This document shows positions 17,422-27,269 of a stretch of DNA of 64,000 nt, one piece after another (position 1 is the first letter of the stretch; every line of letters starts with the position of its first letter). The notes below the pieces were generated by a model that saw only the letters and a program-made list of their open reading frames with translations, made no database searches and had not been told where the DNA came from. The translations under genes and the position numbers were made by a program. Origin of the DNA: Staphylococcus edaphicus. GTDB taxonomy: Bacteria; Bacillota; Bacilli; Staphylococcales; Staphylococcaceae. The DNA is taken from NCBI RefSeq assembly GCF_002614725.1, contig NZ_MRZN01000003.1:62001-126000 (forward strand), read 5' to 3'.

Positions 17422-19572
17422 CTATTTATATATATCGATGATGTGAACTGTATTATAATCTAAATTTAATGTCAAAGTCTCTTCTTCAAAGTTATGTTCA
17501 AATACACTGAATTCAGGTTTATTATACGCCTCAATCTTCCTAATACATTCCTCCGACCAGCGGTAGTTATTGCGTAATTGGGTGGGAATGGCATATTTAA
17601 TATTACCGTATACATTGCTTATTGTTTCATAAAAAATGACATAAGCACGACGCAAAGTAATATCTTTAAAATTAATATGAATTTGAATATTCTGTTCATC
17701 ATCTACAGCATTTTCGCTTTCAACTACACGCCAGTCACCCACAAAAATCGTTATTTTGTGTGGGTGATTTACCACGGTATAATAATCATACGCTTTCATA
17801 TTACAGTTACTTTTTTCCATTAATCTTTCATACATATTACCTAAAATGGATCGAAATCCATTTCTATCATACAAATATAATGTATGTTTCTTATCTGGTT
17901 GTTCGATTAAATCAATGCCTAAACCAAAGAAATTGGTTCGTGCCTTTTTAACCATGCCCATTAATAATGGTGGACTTTCAATTATCTCCATCTTATCGTC
18001 GTTTAATAATAGATTATTATGTACATTTAAGAGATAATATTTTCTTTCTTCTAACTTCATATCATTCATAATTTTCTTTATATTACTGAATTTAAATACT
18101 TCTTTAGTCAATAACGCTTCATGGTCTTCATTGAGATAAGGTGATGTCAGTTTATGATTATCAATAAAATAATAGTCAAAACCTATCCGTTTCAATTGCG
18201 GTTCCATTAATTTAAATGTTTCTGGATGATTAAATAAATGCGTCACATCAACACCAAATCTCACATTATTTCTATAACGCTGAATTTTAATGATATTACG
18301 ATAGATTTCTTTAATCGACATAGTTGAAAGATTAAATATATAACTGACCGCATGCATTTTATCTTCTGACAATTCAGGATGCAATTGTAAAAATGATTTA
18401 TACTGGCTATATATTTCATCAATATAAATATTCACTTTTTCACTTGATTTGATTTGAACGGCTAAATTCACTTGAGTGGTTAATACAAATTTTATAAAAC
18501 CGCAATCCACATCTTTTGTAAAGGCAGCACGTATCGATTCAACATCCATCATGCAATAGATTAATACATTTTGTGTACCCTCAAATATATAGCTCATACT
18601 TTTATCTTCAAATAAATAGCGGAACTCTTCCAATGAATGAATTTGAATCACGATAGCATCATTCCTTGATTCAGCCATCTCTTTCATATTCAAACAAATA
18701 TAATTGTTTTGAACATTGAGTTTCTTTAATTTTTTAGTTATCTTTTGTTGCATTTCTTCAATTAAATAGTTATCATCGTTTTTCAATGCAAAATCGAAAA
18801 CTTTATCTGTCTTGGAAAGCTGTCGATATTCTTTTGGTGCGTATCCAAAATAATGTTTGAACTTTTTGCTATAACTAGCCGAACTACTAAAGCCATATGC
18901 ATCTGATATTTCACAAATTGTACATTTTCCTTCTAATAAAGCACCTATAGAGGCTGATAATTTTAAAGTATCTACGTAAGTTTTAAAACTCATTCCCAAT
19001 GTGTTATAAAACTGACTTGAGATATTTGATTGAGAAATAAATACCTTATTAGCAATGGCTTTTAATGTTAATCGTTTATGTAAATGTGTATTTACATAAT
19101 CCAACATTTCACCTGTTATACCGTAAAATGAATAATCTGTTTGTTGTTTTAAATAATTAACATCTATCTTAGCTTCTGTTGCAATAATATCAACTATTTG
19201 AAACATATATGTTTCAAATAATTCATTGGTCAATGTTTGGCTTAAATGATGCTTTGCTAAATTTAACAAAGCATCTAATAATACACTAGATGACTGTATT
19301 AAATTAGAAGTGTATTGATATTCAAAAAATGAATACCCTTGTTCATGAAACCAGTCACTAGAAATATATAATACGAGTGACATTTCATTTTCCTTAATAC
19401 GAAATATCTCCGAATTATTCACGATAAGCAAGTCATTTTCAACATTCACATCTGTAATAAAATGCTGAACTTCTATACAACCTTTTAGAGGGAATAATAA
19501 TAATAATCCATCTGTCACACGCTTAGTAGGATACTTGTCCTTAGTAATAATATTTAAGCACTGCGCTTTCAT
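17422..19572 (-). CDS. rbf: Rbf, AraC/XylS family biofilm regulator
   Basis: A 716-residue regulator. The AraC DNA-binding domain is unusually near the middle-front (residues ~155-250), including LKAIANKVFISQSNISSQF and ISDAYGFSSSASYSKKFKHYFG. After it comes a long C-terminal region of ~460 residues with TIM-barrel-like beta-xylosidase-type character near the end. Length and location beside sarX match Rbf of S. aureus and S. epidermidis, which promotes biofilm by relieving ica repression. The effector is unknown. AAAGAGG precedes the ATG. Confidence 0.85.
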   Translation of the reverse strand: MKAQCLNIITKDKYPTKRVTDGLLLLFPLKGCIEVQHFITDVNVENDLLIVNNSEIFRIKENEMSLVLYISSDWFHEQGYSFFEYQYTSNLIQSSSVLLDALLNLAKHHLSQTLTNELFETYMFQIVDIIATEAKIDVNYLKQQTDYSFYGITGEMLDYVNTHLHKRLTLKAIANKVFISQSNISSQFYNTLGMSFKTYVDTLKLSASIGALLEGKCTICEISDAYGFSSSASYSKKFKHYFGYAPKEYRQLSKTDKVFDFALKNDDNYLIEEMQQKITKKLKKLNVQNNYICLNMKEMAESRNDAIVIQIHSLEEFRYLFEDKSMSYIFEGTQNVLIYCMMDVESIRAAFTKDVDCGFIKFVLTTQVNLAVQIKSSEKVNIYIDEIYSQYKSFLQLHPELSEDKMHAVSYIFNLSTMSIKEIYRNIIKIQRYRNNVRFGVDVTHLFNHPETFKLMEPQLKRIGFDYYFIDNHKLTSPYLNEDHEALLTKEVFKFSNIKKIMNDMKLEERKYYLLNVHNNLLLNDDKMEIIESPPLLMGMVKKARTNFFGLGIDLIEQPDKKHTLYLYDRNGFRSILGNMYERLMEKSNCNMKAYDYYTVVNHPHKITIFVGDWRVVESENAVDDEQNIQIHINFKDITLRRAYVIFYETISNVYGNIKYAIPTQLRNNYRWSEECIRKIEAYNKPEFSVFEHNFEEETLTLNLDYNTVHIIDIYK

Positions 19573-19821
19573 AATTTAACCTCTTTCGAATATTGTCTCA
19601 TACGCTATGCATTAAACTTTCACGCCACTATTACAATTATTTTAATCACGTCATACCCGAATATTTTAATTAACATGTTTTAGTCTTTAGATAATTTTGA
19701 ATAAAATAATTAAATTTGTCAACATGTTTTTTTATTAATCAAACTTAATTTTAAAATACAGCTATTGTATTATTTAAATTTTAAATAGTACATCAAATTT
19801 AAAATTACACTATATTAAAGA
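19573..19821. other. AT-rich rbf upstream region
   Basis: About 250 bases of very AT-rich sequence between rbf and the BI-1 terminator. It must hold the rbf promoter, but I cannot fix a single convincing -35/-10 pair. No coding signal is seen. Confidence 0.5.
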
Positions 19822-19866
19822 AACACCCTAACAAATTACTTATAGAAAGTAAATTGTTAGGGTGTT
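19822..19866 (-). terminator. Long-stem terminator of BI-1 gene
   Basis: AACACCCTAACAA + TTACTT pairs with AAGTAA + TTGTTAGGGTGTT (about 19 bp, tetraloop-like centre), flanked by an A-run and a T-run so it can act on either strand. Confidence 0.85.
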
Positions 19867-19888
19867 TTTACATGATTATAAATGGTAA

Positions 19889-20548
19889 TTATTTTCTCAT
19901 TCTACTAGCAAGTCTTAATACATATTTTATAATATGCAATAAATTGATAAATAGGTTGAAACCCATTTCTCTCGGAGAGAACTGACCTCGTTTCATACGA
20001 TTAAAATCATACAAAGTATATAGTAGAAACAGTAATAATCCTACGACAGTTATGATTGTATGAAAAATCGGGTTATGAATGAACATACCAATTAAACTTG
20101 CAACAATTAATGCAATAAGTGTAACGAATAGATATTTCCCCATACTTGCAGCATTTCCAATAAGGAAGAATCCTATTAATCCAAATACTATGAAAGCTGA
20201 GATGGCTAATAAGATATTCTTGTAAAATACCTCCGGGCCTAAATTTTGTAAATAAGCCGTGAATGTTGCATAGGATAACAACCCTAGTATGATAGCGTAA
20301 ATATGAGAAATCACTATTCCGTATTTACGCGCTCTATTAAATATCAACGTAATTAACACTAAACCGAGTAATACCAATGATAGTGGTTGTCTCCATGACA
20401 TTGGCAAATATTGTCCGAAATAGCAACCAATTCCAAATATAATCCAATAGTATACAAAAAAGAGCCATACTTTTCCATAGGCATGTGATTTTGATTGATC
20501 TTTAGCCTTATTTTGCTTGTTGTTAATATGTTGTGCTGATTCAGCCAA
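19889..20548 (-). CDS. Bax inhibitor-1 (BI-1/YccA-like) membrane protein
   Basis: A 219-residue protein with a charged N-terminus and seven hydrophobic segments, ending in the BI-1 pattern LLYTLYDFNRM followed by NLFINLLHIIKYVLRL. Bacterial BI-1 homologues are pH-sensitive calcium channels or leak proteins; some interact with FtsH. The TTG start (MAESAQHINN) was chosen because GAGGAG lies eight bases upstream; a GTG three codons earlier abuts that site. Confidence 0.75.
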   Translation of the reverse strand: MAESAQHINNKQNKAKDQSKSHAYGKVWLFFVYYWIIFGIGCYFGQYLPMSWRQPLSLVLLGLVLITLIFNRARKYGIVISHIYAIILGLLSYATFTAYLQNLGPEVFYKNILLAISAFIVFGLIGFFLIGNAASMGKYLFVTLIALIVASLIGMFIHNPIFHTIITVVGLLLFLLYTLYDFNRMKRGQFSPREMGFNLFINLLHIIKYVLRLASRMRK

Positions 20549-20873
20549 CTTAATCACTCCTCTATTTCAAAAACTTCTATCTATTAAATAATAATCATAT
20601 GCGTTTAATCATAACATTAAACGTCTATACAAAAGGTATATATATTTCAAAATTCGTACAAAAATAATATGTATTACTTAAGTGTTCACGTTTTTAAAAG
20701 GTACCAAACATTAAATATACTTTCAAAAATTTTGGACACACTCTTTGTTTGTTCTTCGATAATATTACAGTTGCAATAAATATCACTATTTTTGAAAAAA
20801 GATAGTTTCGGTTAAAGTGCATTGCAAAAGTGTTCTTTTCACATTTTGCTTGCCCTTACGAAATTTTAATAAT
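20549..20873. other. Intergenic region upstream of the LysM-CHAP gene
   Basis: AT-rich divergent region between the BI-1 and wall-hydrolase genes. Apart from the WalR-type site just to its right I see no gene or stable structure. Confidence 0.5.
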
Positions 20874-20890
20874 ATTACATCTTTATAACA
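20874..20890 (-). promoter_or_regulatory. Candidate WalR-binding site
   Basis: Read on the minus strand it is TGTTATAAAGATGTAAT, a full match to the WalR consensus TGTWAH-N5-TGTWAH. It lies about 120 bases upstream of the LysM-CHAP start, ahead of a plausible -10 (TATAGT at 20920-20925). WalKR is known to activate ssaA/sle1-type hydrolase genes in S. aureus. Confidence 0.7.
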
Positions 20891-21011
20891 ATGCACACAA
20901 AGCAAATGATTTTTGTTAGTATAGTACGTGAATTCAGATTAAAAACACTAACGAATATATTTAATACATATTTACGGGTTTAGATATATAGGAATTGAAG
21001 GAGGAGTTCTT

Positions 21012-21818
21012 TTGAAAAAGTTAGCATTTGCAGTTACAGCAGCTTCAGGCGCGGCAGCATTTATCGCCAACCATGAAGCCGATGCGTCAACACAACACAC
21101 AGTAAAATCTGGTGAGTCACTTTGGTCAATTTCACAACAATACGGTGTTTCAGTAGACGAAATCAAACAAAATAACAATATCAATAACAATATGGTATTC
21201 CCGGGACAAGTTATTGAAATTGGAGGAAGTGGTTCTCAAGAAAGTGGTTCTACTTCAAATAACACTTCAAGTGGATCATCACATACAGTCAAATCTGGTG
21301 AATCTTTAAACATCATCGCAAATCAATACGGTGTGTCAGTTGATGAGATTATAGCAGCTAATAATTTAAACGGATATTTAATCCATCCAAATCAAACATT
21401 AACAATTCCAGGTGCTACTGGTACAGGTGGTTCTGGTGGAACATCTACAGAAACACCAAACACAAATACAGGTGGGTCTACAGCAAGTGATGCTAACCTG
21501 TATGACTGGGGACAATGTACTTGGCACGTATTTAACCGCAGAGCTGAAACTGGTCAACCAATCAGTACTTACTGGTGGAACGCTGATCACTGGGCTGATA
21601 ATGCAGCTGCTGATGGTTACACAGTAAATAATGCACCAACAGCAGGTTCAATTATGCAAAACTTCGAAGGACCTGTTGGACATGTTGCTTATGTTGAAAG
21701 AGTAAACCCAGATGGTAGTATTTTAATTTCAGAAATGAACTATAATACACCACCAGGTACTGTAGATTATCGTACAATTCCAGCTTCACAAGCTTCAAGC
21801 TATAACTATATTCATTAA
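21012..21818 (+). CDS. Secreted LysM-CHAP peptidoglycan hydrolase (SsaA/Sle1-like)
   Basis: A 268-residue secreted protein. The signal peptide MKKLAFAVTAASGAAAF ends near residue 26. Two LysM domains (about 28-72 and 91-134) each start HTVKSGESL and are joined by Ser/Gly/Thr linkers. A CHAP amidase/endopeptidase domain (~155-268) has catalytic Cys169 in WGQCTW, His in VGHVAYVE and a polar residue in SEMNYN. It binds and cleaves peptidoglycan, probably for daughter-cell separation. The TTG start follows GGAGGAG. It is shorter than three-LysM Sle1 (about 334 residues), matching the SsaA-type gene at this S. aureus position. Confidence 0.9.
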   Translation: MKKLAFAVTAASGAAAFIANHEADASTQHTVKSGESLWSISQQYGVSVDEIKQNNNINNNMVFPGQVIEIGGSGSQESGSTSNNTSSGSSHTVKSGESLNIIANQYGVSVDEIIAANNLNGYLIHPNQTLTIPGATGTGGSGGTSTETPNTNTGGSTASDANLYDWGQCTWHVFNRRAETGQPISTYWWNADHWADNAAADGYTVNNAPTAGSIMQNFEGPVGHVAYVERVNPDGSILISEMNYNTPPGTVDYRTIPASQASSYNYIH

Positions 21819-21829
21819 TTATCTATTTA

Positions 21830-21870
21830 AAAAGACTAGAATCCAGCGTATATGGATTCTAGTCTTTTTT
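21830..21870 (+). terminator. Intrinsic terminator
   Basis: A perfect 16-bp stem, AAAAGACTAGAATCCA / TGGATTCTAGTCTTTT, with a seven-base loop and T-run, just after the LysM-CHAP gene. Confidence 0.92.
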
Positions 21871-22252
21871 AGTGGTAGCTTTTTTCAAAAACTATCCCAT
21901 TAATCATGCCACCCTTCTCTGATTACAAGATTTTCTTACCATATTATTAAAGCAACAAGCCAATAATTAATCTTCTATCAACTGTGCTTATCAGCGCTTT
22001 CTTATATTAATTAATTGATGCCTTCCATACGTCGCTCTTTCAATAGTATCCTTAAAAAACGAACACAACTCTTAGATACAATAAATACATGTTAAATAAT
22101 ATCTCAAGGTGAACAATTTCATTTGAAGAAGATACCTTAAATCGCATTGGTAAACTACATAAAATTCGATTGGTAGTGATTAATGCTAACTCCCATGCCA
22201 AAAGCATCAGTTAAAGTCTATTAACCAAGGCATTATCTTGCAAAATTGTCCA
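21871..22252. other. Intergenic region without intact gene
   Basis: A 380-base region between two terminators. One open stretch at 22111-22212 (about 33 codons on the plus strand, no start codon, reading FEEDTLNRIGKLHKIRLVV then NANSHAKS) has protein-like composition and may be a decayed gene remnant. No ribosome site, promoter or RNA structure is evident. Confidence 0.4.
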
Positions 22253-22292
22253 CAAAAAAACTGCCAACAAAGTTGAAAACTTTGTCGACAGT
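22253..22292 (-). terminator. Terminator of pit operon
   Basis: On the minus strand ACTGTCGACAAAGTT pairs with AACTTTGTTGGCAGT (with wobble), followed by T7. Confidence 0.85.
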
Positions 22293-22317
22293 CAATGCGA
22301 TTTTAATAAACTATCTA

Positions 22318-23325
22318 CTATAAGAAAATATTTATAATGTAGTAAATAATTGCTGCAACAATTGCAGAAATGGGTAACGTAATCACCCATGTAATAATCA
22401 TACGTTGTGCTGTGTTCCATTTAACACCTTTTATGCGGTTTGATGAACCTACACCTAATATAGATGAAGATACAACATGTGTTGTTGATAATGGGAAATG
22501 TAATGATGACGCAACAAATATGGTTAATGCAGAAGATAAATCTGCAGCCGCACCATTAGCTGGACGTATTTTCATAATGTTACCGCCAACTGTTTTGATA
22601 ATTTTCCAACCACCAACAGCTGTACCTAATCCCATTGCTGTAGCACAGGCTACTTTAACCCATAATTGTGGCTCAACACTCGTCCCTGTTTGTAGATTAG
22701 CTACGATAAGTGCCAATGTGATAATCCCCATTGATTTTTGCGCATCGTTGGTTCCATGTGAAAATGATTGTAACGATGCAGTGAAAATTTGGAAAAATCT
22801 AAAGTTACGATTAGATTTTGTAAGGTTTGCATTTTTAAATACAACTTTTACTATTGAATACATAATAAAACCAACACAAAATGCAATAATCGGAGATACA
22901 AGTAAAACAATGATAATTTTTGTAAAGCCTTCATAATGTAACACTGCAAATGAACCTTGTGATGCAATTGCAGCCCCAGCGATTGAACCAATCAATGCAT
23001 GAGAAGACGAACTTGGTATACCATAATACCATGTAATTAAGTTCCATAAAATAGCAGCAATAATTGCTGCTAATACGACAACAAGCCCATTTTCTAATTT
23101 AAATGGATCTACAATATCTTTAGTAATTGTTCCTGCAACCCCAGTAAAAGTTAAAGCGCCAATAAAATTCATCACTGATGCTAAAAGTATCGCAGTTCTA
23201 GGAGTTAAGGCGCGAGTTGAAACAGCAGTAGCAACAGCGTTGGCTGTATCATGGAAACCATTGATAAAGTCAAATACAAGTGAAAAAATAACGATAGCTA
23301 CTGTGATGATCAAAATATATTCCAT
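22318..23325 (-). CDS. pit: PiT family inorganic phosphate transporter
   Basis: A 335-residue membrane protein with about ten hydrophobic segments. The duplicated PiT signatures are seen: FDFINGFHDTANAVATAVSTRAL near the N-terminus and QSFSHGTNDAQKSMGII in the second half. It is a low-affinity phosphate/metal-phosphate:cation symporter. AAGGAG precedes the start. It lies 13 bases after the DUF47 gene in one operon. Confidence 0.93.
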   Translation of the reverse strand: MEYILIITVAIVIFSLVFDFINGFHDTANAVATAVSTRALTPRTAILLASVMNFIGALTFTGVAGTITKDIVDPFKLENGLVVVLAAIIAAILWNLITWYYGIPSSSSHALIGSIAGAAIASQGSFAVLHYEGFTKIIIVLLVSPIIAFCVGFIMYSIVKVVFKNANLTKSNRNFRFFQIFTASLQSFSHGTNDAQKSMGIITLALIVANLQTGTSVEPQLWVKVACATAMGLGTAVGGWKIIKTVGGNIMKIRPANGAAADLSSALTIFVASSLHFPLSTTHVVSSSILGVGSSNRIKGVKWNTAQRMIITWVITLPISAIVAAIIYYIINIFL

Positions 23326-23338
23326 AAGTTAGGACTCC

Positions 23339-23956
23339 TTAGCTATTTTTCATGATTATTGTTTCAAAGTTATTTGCTACAGCTTGACATTTATCTGCAA
23401 TTTCTTCCATGCTTTCGTATATTTCTTTTATCTTAATCAGTGTAATCGGGTCTGTTTCACTATTAAATATGTGTTTAATTGATTGACGTAAAATACCGTC
23501 ACAGTTAGTTTCAAATTCTTTTATATTAATAGAATGGATACGCATATGTGATAATTTCTTCTCTACAAGTAAACCAACAGCTAGTTTCATTTCTGCAATA
23601 GCTTTTTGGATATTATCCACAAATTCAGCCATATATTCGTCAGTATACTCAATAGAATACATTTCGAACATGCCTGATGTTTCTTCAATTGCATCTAAAA
23701 CATCATCGATAGCATTACATAAAGAGAGGATATCCTCACGTTCGATTGGTGTAATAAAAGTTTGGTTCAAGTCTGAAATCACTTGATGCATTAACTCGTC
23801 TCCATGTGATTCATAGGTTTTAATATTGTCTGAGTATGCTTTAAGATCTAAATGTGTATTAAAATCCATCTTCCCAAACTCAATTGCTGCTCTATCTAAG
23901 TTGAACACCATTTCTTCAAGTTGCACCATGAACTTATCTTTTTTCTTGTTAAACAT
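23339..23956 (-). CDS. DUF47/PhoU-like phosphate transport accessory protein
   Basis: A 205-residue all-helical soluble protein of the DUF47 (PhoU-like, pitA-linked) family, with Glu/Asp-rich helices such as CNAIDDVLDAIEETSGMFEMY that resemble PhoU metal sites. It is always paired with pit genes and is thought to control transporter activity. It is the first gene of the pit operon, with a strong GGAGGA site. The name pitR is used in some staphylococcal annotations. Confidence 0.9.
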   Translation of the reverse strand: MFNKKKDKFMVQLEEMVFNLDRAAIEFGKMDFNTHLDLKAYSDNIKTYESHGDELMHQVISDLNQTFITPIEREDILSLCNAIDDVLDAIEETSGMFEMYSIEYTDEYMAEFVDNIQKAIAEMKLAVGLLVEKKLSHMRIHSINIKEFETNCDGILRQSIKHIFNSETDPITLIKIKEIYESMEEIADKCQAVANNFETIIMKNS

Positions 23957-24470
23957 TCAAAAAATCCTCCATTTACAGCGATTGTCCCCAATCACCTTCA
24001 ATAAATTTAAAAAAATTTAAAATCCTTTAAGACAAATTAAGATTGGCAAGATTTACAATTTGCTCATTATTTTGTTGTCACTACAATGTTTGTTAATTAT
24101 ATGTAAATGAGCGTTTGCTTATATTAGTTTAAAAAATCTCACAAATGTTGATTTATCCTTATTTGAAAATAGCATAAAATTTACAATCCTACAATTGTAT
24201 TTACAAATTCTTAACATTTCATTTTCGTAATATTAATGATTATACTTATATACGCGATGTTTTTAAAATGTATTTCTATAAAATACCTTCAGTAACTGCG
24301 TGTCACAAAACTGCTTACTCATTATATTAAATTCAAATAAACTTACATTAGATATGATTGCACATTTACTTTTAGTATTCAACAATTACTTTTATACATA
24401 ACCAATATCCACTATAGCTTGTTCACTGACGATACTTCCCTCTTACAGTATTTCTATTAAAAAGAAAACT
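23957..24470. other. Long AT-rich gap where vraFG is expected
   Basis: In S. aureus the ABC transporter genes vraF and vraG follow graS. Here graS ends at its own terminator and about 500 bases of gene-free AT-rich DNA follow up to the pit operon. TTTACA-N5-TTAACA at 24200-24216 resembles a pair of PhoP half-sites, but it is on the strand opposite to pit and is weak evidence. No open frame of note is present. Confidence 0.6.
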
Positions 24471-24502
24471 GCCGATAAATCAAAATTTGTTGGCAGTTTT
24501 AC
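24471..24502 (-). terminator. Terminator of graXRS
   Basis: AAAACTGCC and GGCAGTTTT arms enclose a roughly 16-base loop just downstream of graS. Confidence 0.75.
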
Positions 24503-24523
24503 ATAATATAATACTGTAAATGT

Positions 24524-25552
24524 TTATATATTTTCTGATAGTTTTGAAACAATTTCATTCTGATTTGGAAAAATAAATTTAACTGCTGTACCTTCTTCTA
24601 CTTCAGAAGTAATTTGCACACTTATACTCAGTTTATCTTTAACATGATTCACTAGATATAAACCAAGTCCCGAAGAGCTTGTACGATTTCGATCAGTAGT
24701 AGATGTAAATCCTTTTTCAAAAATTCTAGGCAAATCCTTTTTGCTGATTCCTTTACCTTCGTCTACTATTTCAAGTACAACTTGTCCTGCTTCTTTAAAA
24801 GCACGTATATGTATTGTACTTTCTTCGCTATATTTGACTCCATTAGATAACACTTGTCTAATCATCATCCTACACCATTTCGTATCTGTATACACATTGA
24901 ATTCATCTTCAAAATCCAAATCAAACCCTATACCTTTTGATTGACTAATGTACCTTGTTATTTGTATTTCTTCTATTACAAGTCGTTTTAATGCCACATG
25001 CTCAAAATACATATCTTTATTTTGTGACTCAAGTCGAGTCAAAAACAACTGCCTGTCTAACATATCATTGATGCGCGTCCATTCATAGAGTAAAGCACGC
25101 TTTCTAGAGACATCTTGTTCCTTCTCAATTAACAGCTTCATGGCTGTGACAGGTGTCTTAATATCATGGACAAAATCAGTTAATGCTGCTTCTGTAGATT
25201 GTATTTGTTGTTTTTGATGCGTGACCAATGCTTTTTGAGTTGTAATCTGTCCATATAAATAATTAACCATTTCTTGTTGAAAAGGTGTATCTGCTAATGC
25301 TTTATGTTTTAATGCTTCTGGTTCTATATTTTCATCAAGATGCTTAAAAAACTTTACTTCTTTTAAGTAAGTAAACAATAAGAACAATACAGATATGCCA
25401 ATATTTAAAATAATAATATAAAAAATGCTATATACACTTATATCATAGTCTAAATAAGCGATGCCTAAGAAAATAAAATGTAAAAATAAGAGCCATAATA
25501 TCCAGTATATTCGTGAATGTAAAAAGAGAATAATCCATTTTAAATTAGCCAT
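24524..25552 (-). CDS. graS: GraS, intramembrane-sensing histidine kinase
   Basis: A 342-residue kinase of the GraS/BceS type. Two N-terminal membrane segments are separated by only a few outside residues, so sensing occurs in or at the membrane. The phosphoacceptor His lies in [18 protein letters not shown], the N box near LSNGVKYSE and the G boxes at [19 protein letters not shown] and SSGLGLYLV. In S. aureus GraS senses cationic antimicrobial peptides with VraG. The start MANLKW overlaps the graR stop by eight bases; the longer frame upstream lies inside graR. No vraFG follows. Confidence 0.92.
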   Translation of the reverse strand: MANLKWIILFLHSRIYWILWLLFLHFIFLGIAYLDYDISVYSIFYIIILNIGISVLFLLFTYLKEVKFFKHLDENIEPEALKHKALADTPFQQEMVNYLYGQITTQKALVTHQKQQIQSTEAALTDFVHDIKTPVTAMKLLIEKEQDVSRKRALLYEWTRINDMLDRQLFLTRLESQNKDMYFEHVALKRLVIEEIQITRYISQSKGIGFDLDFEDEFNVYTDTKWCRMMIRQVLSNGVKYSEESTIHIRAFKEAGQVVLEIVDEGKGISKKDLPRIFEKGFTSTTDRNRTSSSGLGLYLVNHVKDKLSISVQITSEVEEGTAVKFIFPNQNEIVSKLSENI

Positions 25553-26219
25553 GTGCCATATATCCTTTGCCAATTTTTGTTTCAATGGCATCATTCATAT
25601 CTAATTCTGCTAATTTTTTTCTTAATCTATTTACATTGACGGTTAACGTGTTATCACTTACAAATGCTTCATCATCCCACAAAGCGGTAATCAATGTATC
25701 TCTCGTCACAATTTGATCTTGCTTTTTTACAAGCATTTCTAATATAATCATCTCTGTCTTCGATAAATATATTTGGTGATCATCCTTGCTTATACTATCT
25801 TTAGATAAATCTAATACCACATCTTGCCACGACAGCACACGCTTTTCATCTAAGCTAAACTGATAGACACGTCTATAAATTGCTTGAAGTTTTGCTATTA
25901 ATACATTTGTGTTGAATGGTTTTTGTACATAATCATCAGCGCCAAGTTCCATACTCATCACCTGATCCATTGGGTTATCTCTAGAAGATAAGAATAAGAT
26001 AGGCGTATTAGAAACTTCTCTGATTTTCCTTGTCCAATAAAACCCATCAAATTTTGGTAATTTGACATCCATAATAACGATTGCAGGATTTACTGACTCG
26101 AATTTTGCCATTACATCATTAAAATCTTCAATACCATTAACAGTGAAATCCCATTGTTCCAATTCTTCGCTTAATTCTTTAAATAATGTCATATCATCTT
26201 CTACTAATAGTATGTCCAT
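25545..26219 (-). CDS. graR: GraR response regulator (OmpR/PhoB type)
   Basis: A 224-residue response regulator. The receiver domain has acidic residues at 8-9 (EDD), phospho-Asp in [14 protein letters not shown] (about 51) and Lys in VQKPF near 101. The C-terminal winged helix includes [15 protein letters not shown]. It resembles S. aureus GraR over its full length. GraR controls dltABCD, mprF and vraFG for surface-charge adjustment. It lies between graX and graS, with AAAGGTGA before the start. Confidence 0.93.
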   Translation of the reverse strand: MDILLVEDDMTLFKELSEELEQWDFTVNGIEDFNDVMAKFESVNPAIVIMDVKLPKFDGFYWTRKIREVSNTPILFLSSRDNPMDQVMSMELGADDYVQKPFNTNVLIAKLQAIYRRVYQFSLDEKRVLSWQDVVLDLSKDSISKDDHQIYLSKTEMIILEMLVKKQDQIVTRDTLITALWDDEAFVSDNTLTVNVNRLRKKLAELDMNDAIETKIGKGYMAHG

Positions 26220-26230
26220 ATAATCACCTT

Positions 26231-27148
26231 TTATTTAGTATATTTTATATCTTCACCTGACTGTATACGTCCATTAAAATGCTTAATTCGACAATCGATT
26301 TCAAATCCTCTCAACATTAATCCTTGAAACGGTGACTGGAATAAATAATACACCGGCCAAACTAACTTAGGGATATAATCGAATAGATGCACTAATACAG
26401 TTTGCGTACCTTTCAGCTTACGAAACTCTAATTTGCCCTGTTTTAGCACGTTAGGTTTTACGATTGAACCACCCACTAAGTGTAGCACAATCATATCCGA
26501 TTCGACTTGGGTTTTATGTAATACCAATATCGGGTTCTGTTTATCTTTAACATAAACCACATAATTATCCTTGTCTTTATATGTATGAAGCAATGTACCT
26601 TTTGTTTCATTTAACCAATTAAAATAGTATTCAACCATTTGTTCTAATGTCCAATTCATCGGCAATTGAATACTCAAAGCACTGCGGACGTCATCATATT
26701 TAGATACTTGAAGTTCCACAGCAACATGTGGACGTGACACAATGCCTTCTGTCTGTTCAACCGGCACGCCATAGGCTGATAGTCTTGAAATTGTTTCATA
26801 ATCAAATCGACTACCACTGATATAAATGATTTTACCAATACCATTAGCAGCAGCTGCTCTACCAAAGTTATCTGCAGCAATTAAATTTAAGTCTCTTGCA
26901 GTTGCCTGTGTTAATTTAGCCGAATGTTTCGTTGGATCTAAATAATAAATCGCTATATCCATCCCCGACATTGCATTTAACACATCAGTATAATTATAAA
27001 TATCTTTTTTTAACCATATAACGTCTTGAAAATCCTTTTCTTTAGGATATTTAGATAACGTATATAGCTCACCTTCATCTTTTATAGAATGAATCAAATT
27101 CTTTCCAATATAGCCTGTTACACCAGCAAGTAAAATATTGGGCTTCAT
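26231..27148 (-). CDS. graX: GraX, NAD(P)-binding accessory protein of GraRS
   Basis: A 305-residue protein with an N-terminal Rossmann fold (MKPNILLAGVTGYIGKNLI, the GxxGxxG motif) and an atypical SDR/NmrA-like body. In S. aureus GraX interacts with GraR/GraS as a signalling cofactor. The second ATG (27148) was preferred, because AAAGGAAG is only about one base from the first ATG but seven from this one. It is the first gene of graXRS. Confidence 0.88.
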   Translation of the reverse strand: MKPNILLAGVTGYIGKNLIHSIKDEGELYTLSKYPKEKDFQDVIWLKKDIYNYTDVLNAMSGMDIAIYYLDPTKHSAKLTQATARDLNLIAADNFGRAAAANGIGKIIYISGSRFDYETISRLSAYGVPVEQTEGIVSRPHVAVELQVSKYDDVRSALSIQLPMNWTLEQMVEYYFNWLNETKGTLLHTYKDKDNYVVYVKDKQNPILVLHKTQVESDMIVLHLVGGSIVKPNVLKQGKLEFRKLKGTQTVLVHLFDYIPKLVWPVYYLFQSPFQGLMLRGFEIDCRIKHFNGRIQSGEDIKYTK

Positions 27149-27269
27149 AAGCATACTTCCTTTACATTAGTTTGACTCTATTTAAATATTCCCTAGTAAT
27201 ATCATGCTAATGATGTTAAGTTATACTATAACTGAGTATTAACAAAAGATATATAAGGAGTGTACATAC

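Noticed and set aside
19630..19665. GGGTAT on the minus strand upstream of rbf as a SigmaB -10
   Set aside because: No GTTT-type -35 stands 14-15 bases upstream.
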